Shown here: piece by piece, positions 17,066 to 25,296 of the stretch | Layout of the letters: each line of letters starts with the position of its first letter | Numbering within the stretch: position 1 is the first letter of the stretch | Source: Pseudomonas sp. CHM02 | GTDB taxonomy: Bacteria > Pseudomonadota > Gammaproteobacteria > Pseudomonadales > Pseudomonadaceae | Reading direction: 5' to 3' | DNA: 48,667 nt | Assembly: GCF_000612585.1 (NCBI RefSeq) | Contig: NZ_JFCA01000050.1 | Location: forward strand, 1 to 48,667 | Position numbers and translations under genes: made by a program | The notes under the pieces: model-generated | Database searches by the model: none | What the model was told of the DNA's origin: nothing | The model's input: only the letters and a program-made list of their open reading frames with translations

Positions 17066-19465
17066 ATGTCCCCGCTTCCCCGCTTTGCCAAGACGCGCGC
17101 CGTGCGCCTGGCCATCTTTGGTTTGACCCTCACCGGTTTGCCCGGTTTAGCGCTGCTGCCTGCAACCGCCCAGGCACAGAGCCAGGCCGCGTACGAGATC
17201 GCACCCGGCCCGCTGGGCAATGCGCTGACCCAGTTTGGCGTGCAGGCGGGGGTGACGATTTCATTCGACACCGAGCAAGCACGACACCTCAGCAGCGCGG
17301 GGCTCAAAGGTTCGTACACCGTGGAGGACGGCCTGGCGCGCTTGCTGGCCAACAGTGGTTTGAGGGCTGAGCGCCAAGGCAATGGGGGGTACGTGCTGGT
17401 CCCCGTATCACGAGGAACAGCGGTCGTATTGGGTGCTACCAACATTTCGGGGCAAATCCTGGGCGAAACCACCGAGGGGACGGGTTCTTACACAACCGGG
17501 TCCATGAGCACAGGCACAAAGCTGCCCACCTCGATGCGCGAAACGCCGCAGTCAGTCACCGTGGTTACCCGTCAACGCATGGATGACCAGAACATGCAGT
17601 CCCTGGAGGACATTTCCACCTACACCCCGGGCCTGAGCCTACGTAAAACCGGCGGCGAACGCCCACAGTTCTACTCCCGCGGGACTGCCATCAACAATAT
17701 CTTGATCGATGGCCTGCCCATTGCCTATGACACCGATACGCTCGGCACCTCGACCCTGGCCATGTTTGATCGGGTTGAGGTCGTGCGGGGTGCGTCGGGC
17801 TTGATGGTCGGTGCCGGCAACCCCTCCGGTACGCTCAACCTGATCCGTAAGCGCCCGACAGTGGAGCCACAAGTGTCAGTCACGGTGGGTGCCGGCTCGT
17901 GGAACAACTACCGCACTGAAATCGATGCCAGCAGTGCGCTCAACGCCAGCGGTTCCATTCGCGGCAGAGCGGTTGCTTCATTCACTGATAAAGATAGCTT
18001 CACCGACAGCTACAGCAGCAAACGCCAACTGCTCTATGGCATCAGCGAGTTTGACTTGAGTGAAGCGACTACATTGACCCTCGGTGCCTACTACAACCGG
18101 GAAGACAACCCCGGCGCCGACTGGTCTGGCATACCGACCCGCGCCGATGGCAGTTTCCTGCCCATTTCCCGCTCAACCCGCATGAGCCCGAAATGGACCT
18201 ACTGGAACAAGAAAAACCAGAGCGTATTCGCCGAGATCGAGCATCGCTTCGACAATGACTGGAAGCTGCGCCTCAACACCACTTGGCTCAGGGGCGACAT
18301 GGATATGCTCGGCACCAGTTTCTATCGACTCGACGCTAACGCCGATCAGTTGAACCTGAACGTCGGCCGCTACACCTATGAACATACGCAAAAAAGCGTG
18401 GACGGGTATGTGTCCGGGCCCTTCACGCTATTCGGCGCCACCCATGAACTGGTGTTGGGTGCCAGTTATCGCACTGACAAAACCGACGACGGCCCCGGCG
18501 GTGGTTTCCTCAACGATCCGTTGATCGTGCTTGACCCGGCCAACTTCAACTACCACGGCATCGGCAAACCGGCCATCGATTACAACTGGTCGCGTACGGG
18601 CAAGGTCGATCAAACGAGCACCTATGCCACTGTGCGTTTCAACCTGCGTGACGACCTGAAGTTGATCCTGGGCTCGCGACTGGACTGGTATGAATATGAA
18701 CAAAGCACCGTATCGGGCCCGTATCAGTTCGGCGCCGAATACAAGGCCACACGTGAATACACGCCCTACGCCGGTCTGATTTACGACCTCAACGACACCT
18801 ACTCGGTCTACGCCAGTTGGACACGGATCTTCCAACCCCAGGAAAACCGCAACTTCTCCGGCAGCCTGTTGGCACCGGTGACGGGTACCAACTATGAAGC
18901 CGGGGTCAAGGCCGAATACTTCGGCGGCGCGTTGAATGCCAGCCTGGCCTACTTCCAGCTGAATCAGGAAAACCTCGCCTCGCCATTGGCTGCCTGCGCG
19001 CCAGGCGTGAATTCCTGCTACGAGGCTTCGGGTGAAGTGCAAACCAAGGGCGTCGACCTGGAGCTGCAAGGCATGCTTGCCCAGGGTTGGCAGGCGTCGG
19101 TCGGTTATACCTATGCGGGTGCCAAGAACGTCAAGGAGGGCAGCGGCCGCTTCGACAGTGATACGCCCTATAACCTGTTCAAGGCGTCCACCACCTATCG
19201 CCTGCGAGGCGACCTGGAAAAGTGGACGGTCGGGGGATCGTTCCGAACCCAAGGATCGGCCTATACCTCCTTTGGAGTTGCGCAGGGCGGCTACAGTATT
19301 TTCGACTTGATGACGGGCTATGACGTCAGCAAAAACCTGAAGGTGCAGGGCAACCTCAATAACGTATTCGACAAGCTTTACTACCAGAGCATCAGCAACC
19401 CTGCCGGTGCCAACATCTTTGGTGATCCACGTAATGTTGCGGTGACCCTGCGGTGGAGCCTGTAG
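17066..19465 (+). CDS. TonB-dependent siderophore receptor with STN signalling domain
   Basis: A 799-residue outer-membrane receptor. A signal peptide ends near AQAQSQA (about residue 38). The STN signalling domain (about 42-115, YEIAPGPLGNALTQFGVQAGV) binds FecR. The plug domain begins about residue 155 (MRETPQSVTVVTRQRMDDQN), with the conserved FDRVEVVRGASGLMVGAGNP. A 22-strand barrel ends in VAVTLRWSL. The start ATG follows GGAAGG at a good distance. Plug and barrel resemble hydroxamate/pyoverdine-type receptors (FpvA/FoxA-like), but the ligand cannot be named. With the sigma/anti-sigma pair upstream it forms a complete cell-surface signalling system. Confidence 0.93.
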   Translation: MSPLPRFAKTRAVRLAIFGLTLTGLPGLALLPATAQAQSQAAYEIAPGPLGNALTQFGVQAGVTISFDTEQARHLSSAGLKGSYTVEDGLARLLANSGLRAERQGNGGYVLVPVSRGTAVVLGATNISGQILGETTEGTGSYTTGSMSTGTKLPTSMRETPQSVTVVTRQRMDDQNMQSLEDISTYTPGLSLRKTGGERPQFYSRGTAINNILIDGLPIAYDTDTLGTSTLAMFDRVEVVRGASGLMVGAGNPSGTLNLIRKRPTVEPQVSVTVGAGSWNNYRTEIDASSALNASGSIRGRAVASFTDKDSFTDSYSSKRQLLYGISEFDLSEATTLTLGAYYNREDNPGADWSGIPTRADGSFLPISRSTRMSPKWTYWNKKNQSVFAEIEHRFDNDWKLRLNTTWLRGDMDMLGTSFYRLDANADQLNLNVGRYTYEHTQKSVDGYVSGPFTLFGATHELVLGASYRTDKTDDGPGGGFLNDPLIVLDPANFNYHGIGKPAIDYNWSRTGKVDQTSTYATVRFNLRDDLKLILGSRLDWYEYEQSTVSGPYQFGAEYKATREYTPYAGLIYDLNDTYSVYASWTRIFQPQENRNFSGSLLAPVTGTNYEAGVKAEYFGGALNASLAYFQLNQENLASPLAACAPGVNSCYEASGEVQTKGVDLELQGMLAQGWQASVGYTYAGAKNVKEGSGRFDSDTPYNLFKASTTYRLRGDLEKWTVGGSFRTQGSAYTSFGVAQGGYSIFDLMTGYDVSKNLKVQGNLNNVFDKLYYQSISNPAGANIFGDPRNVAVTLRWSL

Positions 19466-19469
19466 ACCG

Positions 19470-19615
19470 GCACGCTCGACACGCCCGCCGGGGTGAAATT
19501 GCCCCCGCGCCCCATGGGTTTCCTCGCCATGCATCGGGGTCTTGATGATCCCGGGGCTCACCGCATTCACCCGAAGCCCGCGCTTGGCGTATTCAATCGC
19601 CAACGACCTGCGGGC
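19470..19615 (-). pseudogene. Decayed fragment of a short-chain dehydrogenase
   Basis: On the minus strand this stretch encodes RSLAIEYAKRG, LRVNAVSPGIIKTPMH and ETHG, then a degraded FHPGGRV. It is the unmistakable core between the SDR helix after YxxxK and the substrate loop (normally NAVSPGIIKTPMH, then LHPVGRMGE). The nucleotide-binding half, the active-site Tyr-Lys and the C-terminus are missing. The fragment is squeezed between the receptor stop codon and a terminator. It has no ribosome site or start of its own. It is a leftover of a gene largely deleted here. Confidence 0.75.
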
Positions 19616-19617
19616 AT

Positions 19618-19646
19618 AAAAAAACCCCGAACCAGTCGGGGTTTTT
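19618..19646. terminator. Bidirectional intrinsic terminator between receptor and porin genes
   Basis: An A7 run, then CCCCGA, a 5-base loop, TCGGGG and a T5 run. It lies between the convergent TonB-receptor gene (plus) and the OprD-family porin gene (minus), 33 bases after the porin stop, and can serve both. Confidence 0.85.
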
Positions 19647-19679
19647 ATCACCTGAAAATCAGGTGCGACGCCGGATCAA

Positions 19680-20981
19680 TTAGAAAACGTTGATCGGGTA
19701 GTCGGCGAACAGACGGATTTCGTTACCGCCTACGTTGTACTGGTCAGCGTTGTTGGAAACGCGCAGCCACGAGGCACGGGCACGCAGGGCCAGGTCTTTG
19801 GCCGGGCCGCTCTGGACCACGTACTTGAACTGGTTCCAGATTTCACGCTCGGTGCCATCGCCGCGGTTGGTACCGTCGTCGATGTTGGTGCCGCGCACAT
19901 AGGCAACGTTGTAGGTCAGGCCCGGTACGCCGAAGGTGGCGAAATCGATGCCGTAGCCCACTTGCCACGAACGCTCGTCCTTACCGTTGAAGTCAGACCA
20001 GTAGGAGTTGGCCAGCAGGATGGTGTTACCGCCGTCGCCGATGCCGCCAGCGTTGCGGTAGCCGCCATACAGGTAGCCGGTGTCACCGGTGCTGCGCTGG
20101 TGAGCGACGGTGAAGCTGTGCGGGCCAACGGCCCACGTGGCGCCCAGGCTCCAGATCTTGTTGTCGCGAGCGTCTTCGTTGCCTTGGTTTTCCAGGGCGA
20201 AGCTCTTGTCCAGCTTGGTTTTGTAGCCGTTGAAGTCAAAAGTCAGCGACTGCTTCTCTGGCAGGGCCAGCACGTAGTTGACGTTGACGTATTGCTTCTT
20301 CAGCACGTCCTGCATATCGGAGGCGTACAAGGCAGCCGACAGGCTTTCGGTGAATTTGTAGCTACCACCGATGTAGTCGATGCTTTTCAGGCGACCGCTG
20401 TCGGTGCCTTCCATGCTCTTGCGCGCTTCTTTGGTGAAGTGACCCGCATCCAGTTGCAGACCGGCGATCTCTTTGGAAACGATCGACGTACCGGTGTAGG
20501 TTTCCGACAACAGACGGGAGTTGTCGTACTGCAGCACAGGCACGGCCGGGAACTGATCACCGTACTTGAGCACGGTGTTGGAAACGCGGAACTTCACGGC
20601 AGCGCCGCCCTTGGCCAGGTCGTGTGGTGCCGAGCCAGGGTTGTTGGCAGTGCCATTACCCGGTTTGAAGAAGTCGATACCGCCCGCGCCAGCGCGACCT
20701 TTACCACCGTCCAGACGGATAGCGTATTGGCCGATCACGTCCACACCCACACCGACGGTGCCTTGGGTGAAGCCGGACTCGAGCTTGCCGATGAAGCCTT
20801 GGCCCCATTCGGCTTTGTCTTGCTTGCCGTTTTTGTAGTCACGGCTGATGTACGCGTTACGTGCGGCGATGTTCAGGTGGCTGTCTTCGATAAAACCCTT
20901 GGACTGGTCCTGGTCGTTTGCCATTGCTGTCGATGCGCTCAAAATCCCCAGAGCGATCAGACTCATCCGTTGCTTCAACAT
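19680..20981 (-). CDS. OprD-family (OccD/OccK) outer-membrane porin
   Basis: A 433-residue porin with a signal peptide (MLKQRMSLIALGILSASTAMA, cleavage before NDQDQ). It has the family start of the mature protein (SKGFIEDSHLNIAARNAYISRDYKNG) and ends DYPINVF with the terminal Phe needed for barrel insertion. OprD-type porins form 18-strand channels for small carboxylated nutrients or basic amino acids. The exact member (OprE, OprQ or other) cannot be fixed from sequence alone. A Shine-Dalgarno AAGGAA precedes the ATG. The leader upstream is unusual, with a terminator-like hairpin between promoter and gene. A terminator follows downstream. Confidence 0.92.
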   Translation of the reverse strand: MLKQRMSLIALGILSASTAMANDQDQSKGFIEDSHLNIAARNAYISRDYKNGKQDKAEWGQGFIGKLESGFTQGTVGVGVDVIGQYAIRLDGGKGRAGAGGIDFFKPGNGTANNPGSAPHDLAKGGAAVKFRVSNTVLKYGDQFPAVPVLQYDNSRLLSETYTGTSIVSKEIAGLQLDAGHFTKEARKSMEGTDSGRLKSIDYIGGSYKFTESLSAALYASDMQDVLKKQYVNVNYVLALPEKQSLTFDFNGYKTKLDKSFALENQGNEDARDNKIWSLGATWAVGPHSFTVAHQRSTGDTGYLYGGYRNAGGIGDGGNTILLANSYWSDFNGKDERSWQVGYGIDFATFGVPGLTYNVAYVRGTNIDDGTNRGDGTEREIWNQFKYVVQSGPAKDLALRARASWLRVSNNADQYNVGGNEIRLFADYPINVF

Positions 20982-21019
20982 TTTCTTGTATTCCTTATAT
21001 CTGGTTGAGTACGCGCTGT

Positions 21020-21051
21020 GACACCAGGCTCCGTGTCGCTTTTCTGGTGTC
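21020..21051. repeat. Inverted repeat in the porin leader
   Basis: GACACCAG (21020-21027) pairs perfectly with CTGGTGTC (21044-21051) across a 16-base loop. It lies between the terminator-like hairpin and the porin ribosome site, and in the RNA would fold about 40 bases before the start codon. Confidence 0.5.
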
Positions 21052-21063
21052 GACTGATTCCGG

Positions 21064-21109
21064 AAAAAAGAAGGCCCGCGGACGACTTAACAGGCCGCGG
21101 GCCTTTTTT
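21064..21109. terminator. Terminator-like hairpin inside the porin leader
   Basis: GGCCCGCGG (21073-21081) pairs with CCGCGGGCC (21095-21103). A T6 run follows on the plus strand, and TTCTTTTTT follows on the minus strand. It sits between the predicted porin promoter and the porin start. It could therefore end a short RNA or attenuate porin transcription, or it may be a relic terminator of a lost gene. Confidence 0.7.
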
Positions 21110-21150
21110 ATTGGATGAGTCATGGCGGTTAGCCACAGGCGTTGGGCGCA

Positions 21151-21180
21151 ATCCTAGTCGCGCCCGGAACTATGTGTCAA
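21151..21180 (-). promoter_or_regulatory. Sigma-70-like promoter reading towards the porin gene
   Basis: On the minus strand TTGACA (complement of 21175-21180) is separated by 18 bases from TAGGAT (complement of 21151-21156). Transcription would begin near 21144 and meet the GC-rich hairpin about 40 bases later, about 160 bases before the porin start codon. Confidence 0.5.
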
Positions 21181-21331
21181 TTTCGCGAATCGTCTGTATT
21201 TAGGCGAAATAATTCTAAGCAGCGGCCTACAGCCGTTCTGAAAGCGACAAAAAACCGCCTCTGGAACGCAAGAAAACACATCTAGTAACACATTTCAAAG
21301 CCGATACGTTTGGGAACCTATAACGCGCGCA

Positions 21332-21350
21332 AATGCAAAGCATTACCATT
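21332..21350. promoter_or_regulatory. Fur-box-like site upstream of the second TonB receptor
   Basis: AATGCAAAGCATTACCATT resembles a Fur box (AATGATAATCATTACC form). It covers the first ATG of the receptor frame (21333), which argues that this ATG is not used and that translation starts at 21393. Confidence 0.55.
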
Positions 21351-21392
21351 AACGCGCAGTTTTCCTCCCTAACAATTCGGATACATTCCTCC

Positions 21393-23459
21393 ATGCCTGC
21401 CCCTCGCCTTACGCCCATCACCCTTGGGCTTTCCGTTCTGCTGTCTGCCGGTTTTGCCTGTGCGGCCACGACCTTGCCAGAAACCTCGATCAGCGCCGAA
21501 GCTGACGAGGACGATCCTCGCGTCAAGGAAACCAGCACCGCTACCCGCACCGCCACACCCGTGCGTTATGTGCCCCAGGCCATCGACTCAGTGAAGACTG
21601 AAAGCCTGCGCGCCTACGGCACCAATGACCTGGGCCAGGCGTTGAGCGGCATTCCCAACGTGAGCAGCGGTGCCGATACGCGCTTCGACAGCTTGCGCAT
21701 CCGTGGCTTCGACGCGAGCAACGACTTCTATCTCGATGGCATCCGCGACGACAGCCAATACGTTCGCGACCTGCACAACATCGAGCGCATCGAAGTGCTC
21801 AAGGGACCGGCAGCAGTACTCTACGGGCGAGGCGGTCAGGGAGGGATCGTCAACCGCGTGAGCAAACTGCCTACAGCCGGTCACAAGTCGAGTATCGAGG
21901 CCCAGGGCGGCAGCAACGACCTGCGCAGTCTGTATGCCGACCTCAGCACCGACCCCACCGATAACATCAGCCTGCGCTTGAACATGGGCAACCAGGACAA
22001 CAACAGCTTCCGCGATGGCGTCAGTGGCAATCGCCAACTGTTCGCACCGTCCGTGAGCTGGCAACTCACGCCGGACCTGAATTGGCTGGTGCAATACGAG
22101 TACAGCCGCTACAACCGCACGCCGGACCGTGGCATCCCCGGCGTCAACGGCCGGCCTGCTGATGTGAGCCGCAGCACCACCTACGGCGACAGCCGCGATT
22201 ACATCGACGACAAAACCCAGTCGCTGCGCTCCAAGCTGGCCTATGAACTCAACGATAACTGGCAACTGCGCCAGACCCTCGGTGTGTTCAAGCTCGACAG
22301 CGATTTCGACAACACCTACCTCACCGGCTACACCCCGGCGACCAATAGCGTCACGCGCCAGCGCTGGCAGCAGGACCTGACCACCCTCAACATCTTCAAT
22401 AACGTCGAGCTCGAAGGTGGCTTCAGCACCTTCGGCCTGGAACACCGCCTGCTCACCGGCGTGGAGCTGGGAAGCCAGCGTCGCGATCCGAAGCTGTATA
22501 CCGCCACTGGCGTCCCGCCCCTGGACCTCAACCGACCCAATCGCAACCTCAGCCACACCGGGCGGATGAATGTGTCGAGCAACAACCACACCGAAGTCGA
22601 CAGCCGCGCCGTTTATGTGCAGGACCAACTGCGCCTGAATGACCAGTGGCAAGTGCTCGCCGGCCTGCGTTACGACCGCTTCGAAGTCGACACCAAGAAC
22701 AAGCTGCTCAACACCCGGCAGGACGTCAAAAGCCACAGCACCAGCCCACGCTTTGGCCTGGTCTGGACGCCGCTGGAGCATCACTCGTTCTATGCCTCGT
22801 GGAGCAAGACGTTCTCCCCGGCAGGCGGTGGCCTGATCGGCATCACGCCAAACGCCGCCGGTGGCGTCAACGACCTGAGCCCCGAGCTGACCAAGCAGAA
22901 GGAAATCGGGGTCAAGAGCGACTGGCTCGACGACCGTCTGAGCACCACCTTGGCGGTATACGAACTGGAACTCTACAACCGCCGCACCAGCGACCCGCTG
23001 GATCGCACGATCACGCTGCTCAGCGGCCTGCAACGTTCGCGCGGCGTGGAGCTGACCGCCACCGGCAAGATCGTCGGCAACTGGTACGTGCGGGGTGGGG
23101 TCGGCCTGCAGGATGCCACGGTCGAGAAGGACAACAACGGCTTTGAAGGCAAGCGTGTCAGCGATGTGGCCAAGCGCAATGCCAGCCTGTTCATTACCTG
23201 GAAACCGGAGATGGGCTGGTACGCGGAAACCGGGCTGACGCTGGTCGGCGACCGTTATGCCGACAGCCTCAACACCGTTGTGCTGCCGGGTTATGGCCGT
23301 TGGGATGCGTTGGCCGGGTTCCGCCAGAAGGAATGGGATGTCAGGGCGGCGTTGAACAACATCGCTGACAAAAACTACTACGCGTCGGCGACCAGCGTGG
23401 CGCAGATTCAGCCAGGGGAACCGCGCAGCGTGATAGTGACAGGAACCTACAGCTTTTAA
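21393..23459 (+). CDS. TonB-dependent siderophore receptor, Fiu/PiuA-like
   Basis: A 688-residue receptor from the ATG at 21393. The frame is open from 21333, but the extra 20 residues lack signal-peptide character and overlap a Fur-like box. The signal peptide is MPAPRLTPITLGLSVLLSAGFACA. There is no STN domain, so this is a pure transporter. The plug carries FDSLRIRGFDASNDFYLDG and IERIEVLKGPAAVLYGRGG, close to catecholate or ferrichrome-type receptors (Fiu/PiuA/FcuA). The barrel ends VIVTGTYSF with terminal Phe. The precise ligand is unknown. Transcribed divergently from the porin gene and probably iron-repressed through Fur. Confidence 0.9.
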   Translation: MPAPRLTPITLGLSVLLSAGFACAATTLPETSISAEADEDDPRVKETSTATRTATPVRYVPQAIDSVKTESLRAYGTNDLGQALSGIPNVSSGADTRFDSLRIRGFDASNDFYLDGIRDDSQYVRDLHNIERIEVLKGPAAVLYGRGGQGGIVNRVSKLPTAGHKSSIEAQGGSNDLRSLYADLSTDPTDNISLRLNMGNQDNNSFRDGVSGNRQLFAPSVSWQLTPDLNWLVQYEYSRYNRTPDRGIPGVNGRPADVSRSTTYGDSRDYIDDKTQSLRSKLAYELNDNWQLRQTLGVFKLDSDFDNTYLTGYTPATNSVTRQRWQQDLTTLNIFNNVELEGGFSTFGLEHRLLTGVELGSQRRDPKLYTATGVPPLDLNRPNRNLSHTGRMNVSSNNHTEVDSRAVYVQDQLRLNDQWQVLAGLRYDRFEVDTKNKLLNTRQDVKSHSTSPRFGLVWTPLEHHSFYASWSKTFSPAGGGLIGITPNAAGGVNDLSPELTKQKEIGVKSDWLDDRLSTTLAVYELELYNRRTSDPLDRTITLLSGLQRSRGVELTATGKIVGNWYVRGGVGLQDATVEKDNNGFEGKRVSDVAKRNASLFITWKPEMGWYAETGLTLVGDRYADSLNTVVLPGYGRWDALAGFRQKEWDVRAALNNIADKNYYASATSVAQIQPGEPRSVIVTGTYSF

Positions 23460-23487
23460 AGCCCAACACTATCTGAACAGGGACGAT

Positions 23488-23590
23488 GGCTGTTGTGGTG
23501 AGGGGGCTTGTCCCCCGCCGGTCTCACCGCCGATCCACATGGGGCTGCTCCGCAGCCCAGCGCGGGTGCAAGCCCGCTCACCACAACGGC
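23488..23590. repeat. REP-type palindrome downstream of the TonB receptor
   Basis: GTTGTGGTGAG (23492-23502) is matched by CTCACCACAAC (23577-23587), with inner arms containing GGCTTG and CAAGCC and a second small palindrome (GGGCTGC / GCAGCCC) between them. This is a typical inverted pair of Pseudomonas REP sequences between convergent genes. Confidence 0.7.
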
Positions 23591-23615
23591 CAGCATCCGC
23601 ATTTGACGGGAGGGC

Positions 23616-23834
23616 TCACTGGCTTTTCAGCAGGTCGCATAGCGCGTGCACTTCATCCTCGCTGAACAAGCCCGCCGGGTAGCGTTCACTCATCACGCTG
23701 CGCAAGTCGGGCTGTCGCCTGATCCTTCGCGAGCCGTTTTCCTTCAACCAGAGCGCCAGTGCAGGGATCGCGTCGCCGCTGACCCGCAAGGGGTGGGTCG
23801 CACGCGTGTACATCAGGTTGATATTGGCATTCAT
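23616..23834 (-). CDS. Small conserved-looking hypothetical protein
   Basis: A 72-residue protein if translation starts at the ATG at 23834, which is preceded by AGGAG about 11 bases upstream. The frame is open to 23876, but the upstream ATG lacks a ribosome site. It has no signal peptide, membrane segment or cysteine cluster. The C-terminal half is charged and helical (MSERYPAGLFSEDEVHALCDLLKSQ). I do not recognise the family. It sits alone between the TonB receptor (convergent) and agmatine deiminase, with a gap of about 230 bases on the latter side that contains a terminator. Confidence 0.6.
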   Translation of the reverse strand: MNANINLMYTRATHPLRVSGDAIPALALWLKENGSRRIRRQPDLRSVMSERYPAGLFSEDEVHALCDLLKSQ

Positions 23835-23974
23835 TTCAGCGCTCTCTCCTACTGCATGAGCGGCTAACTTACTCAAGGTTTATGACAGAACTGCGCAGTC
23901 TTCACCCTGAACCACTGTGACCACACCGATACAAGAGCTATGCCAATGTCTCGTGTTTATAGGTATTCGGACAC

Positions 23975-24006
23975 AAAAAAGCCCGCGACCTTGCTAGGAC
24001 GCGGGC
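23975..24006 (-). terminator. Intrinsic terminator after agmatine deiminase
   Basis: On the minus strand GCCCGCG, a 12-base loop and CGCGGGC are followed by T6 (A6 at 23975-23980 on the plus strand). It lies 62 bases past the aguA stop codon, in the right orientation to end that transcript. Confidence 0.8.
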
Positions 24007-24068
24007 TTGCTATGGGCGCTGAAACTGGGTAGCTACCGGCTATCGCCAGGACGCTGTTACAACCGCAC

Positions 24069-25175
24069 TCAATTTTTGTGCGGGGCAGGCTGCTGTTGGG
24101 TCAGGCAATGAATATTGCCACCGCCCAGTAACAGTTCGCGGCCCGGCACCATCACCACTTCGTGCTGCGGGAACAGGTCCTGCAGGATCGCCTTGGCCTG
24201 GCTGTCCAGCGGGTCATCGAAGCTCGGCGCGATGATGCCGCCGTTGACGATCAGGAAGTTGACGTAGGAACCCGCCAACCGCACGGTCGGATTGCGTTCC
24301 TGGGTGCCGTCAACCGGATCCACACCGGCACACTCTTCCTCAGTGGCATACAGCGGGCCGGGGATCGGCATTTTATGCACTGTGAACGAGCGACCCTGGG
24401 CGTCGGTGCTGCTTTGCAGTACGTCCATGGCGGCGTGGCAGCGCGCATAGTTCGGGTCTTGCGGGTCATCGGTCCAGGCCAGCAACACTTCGCCAGGGCG
24501 CACGTAGCAGCAGAAGTTATCCACATGGCCGTCGGTTTCATCATTGAACAGGCCGTCCGGCAACCAGATGATCGTGTCCACCGCCAGGTTGGCGCTCAGC
24601 ACCGCTTCAATTTCGGCACGGCCCAGGTGCGGGTTGCGATTGCGGTTGAGCAGGCATTCTTCGGTAGTGATCAGGGTGCCTTCGCCGTCGACGTGGATCG
24701 ATCCGCCTTCCAGCACAAAGCCTTCGGTGCGATAGCGCGGGGCACGTTCGATTTCAAGGATCTTGCCGCCCACCTGCGAATCGCGGTTCCACGGCGAATA
24801 CAGGCCGCCATCAAAACCACCCCAGGCGTTGAAGTCCCAGTTCACGCCACGCACTTCGCCGCTGTTGTTGATCACGAAGGTAGGACCGGTGTCACGCACC
24901 CAGGCGTCATCACTGGACATCTCGACCAGCCGGATATTCGGCACATCCAGGCGCGCGCGGGCGTTTTCGTACTGGCCGGCGGAAACCGCAACGGTGACCG
25001 GCTCAAAACGCGCAATGGCCTTGGCCACCGCTACGTGAGCAGCCTGCGCCGGCTTGCCGCCCAGGCGCCAGTTGTCCGGACGCTCAGGCCAGATCATCCA
25101 GGTCTGGGTCTGTGGTGCCCATTCGGCGGGCATGTGGAAACCATCGGCGCGAGGGGTGCTGTGCAGGGTGGTCAT
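24069..25175 (-). CDS. aguA: Agmatine deiminase
   Basis: A 368-residue enzyme of the peptidyl-arginine-deiminase-like family. It hydrolyses agmatine to N-carbamoylputrescine and ammonia in the arginine decarboxylase route to putrescine. Family landmarks are the start DGFHMPAEWAPQTQTWMIWPERPDNWR, DDAWVRDTGPTFV (about residue 90), HVDNFCCY and the C-terminal GGGNIHCLTQQ with nucleophile Cys357. The length matches the family. The partner aguB (N-carbamoylputrescine amidohydrolase) is not adjacent in this window. The gene follows the large aminotransferase fusion with a 121-base gap that contains operator-like repeats, so it probably has its own promoter. Confidence 0.95.
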   Translation of the reverse strand: MTTLHSTPRADGFHMPAEWAPQTQTWMIWPERPDNWRLGGKPAQAAHVAVAKAIARFEPVTVAVSAGQYENARARLDVPNIRLVEMSSDDAWVRDTGPTFVINNSGEVRGVNWDFNAWGGFDGGLYSPWNRDSQVGGKILEIERAPRYRTEGFVLEGGSIHVDGEGTLITTEECLLNRNRNPHLGRAEIEAVLSANLAVDTIIWLPDGLFNDETDGHVDNFCCYVRPGEVLLAWTDDPQDPNYARCHAAMDVLQSSTDAQGRSFTVHKMPIPGPLYATEEECAGVDPVDGTQERNPTVRLAGSYVNFLIVNGGIIAPSFDDPLDSQAKAILQDLFPQHEVVMVPGRELLLGGGNIHCLTQQQPAPHKN

Positions 25176-25252
25176 GGCGATCAGGACTCCGAATGGGGTA
25201 AAGGCCGACTTTATAACGGATAAAAATCGGCTTTAAAAGCGACACAAGATCA

Positions 25253-25295
25253 TAGTCGATAAATATGACAGTATTTGACCGATAACAATCGACTA
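25253..25295. repeat. Operator-like inverted repeat upstream of aguA
   Basis: TAGTCGAT (25253-25260) and ATCGACTA (25288-25295) are perfect inverted copies separated by 27 bases that include GACAGTATTTGACCGATAA. The segment is AT-rich and lies 78-120 bases upstream of the aguA start and directly after the aminotransferase-fusion stop. A regulator site is plausible, but the protein is unknown. Confidence 0.45.
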
Positions 25296-25296
25296 A

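Larger units (their letters stand above)
20982..21392. promoter_or_regulatory. Divergent control region between OprD-family porin and TonB receptor
   Basis: These 411 bases contain no gene with a ribosome site. They hold, from left to right: the porin ribosome site, an 8-bp inverted repeat (21020-21051), a terminator-like hairpin (21064-21109), a minus-strand sigma-70-like promoter (21151-21180) and a Fur-like box (21332-21350) in front of the receptor gene. The stretch 21181-21330 is AT-richer and shows nothing further I can name. Confidence 0.6.

Noticed and set aside
18428..19465. Minus-strand frame continuing from the SDR relic through the TonB receptor
   Set aside because: Only the first 50 or so codons match an SDR. 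The rest is antisense to a well-supported receptor.
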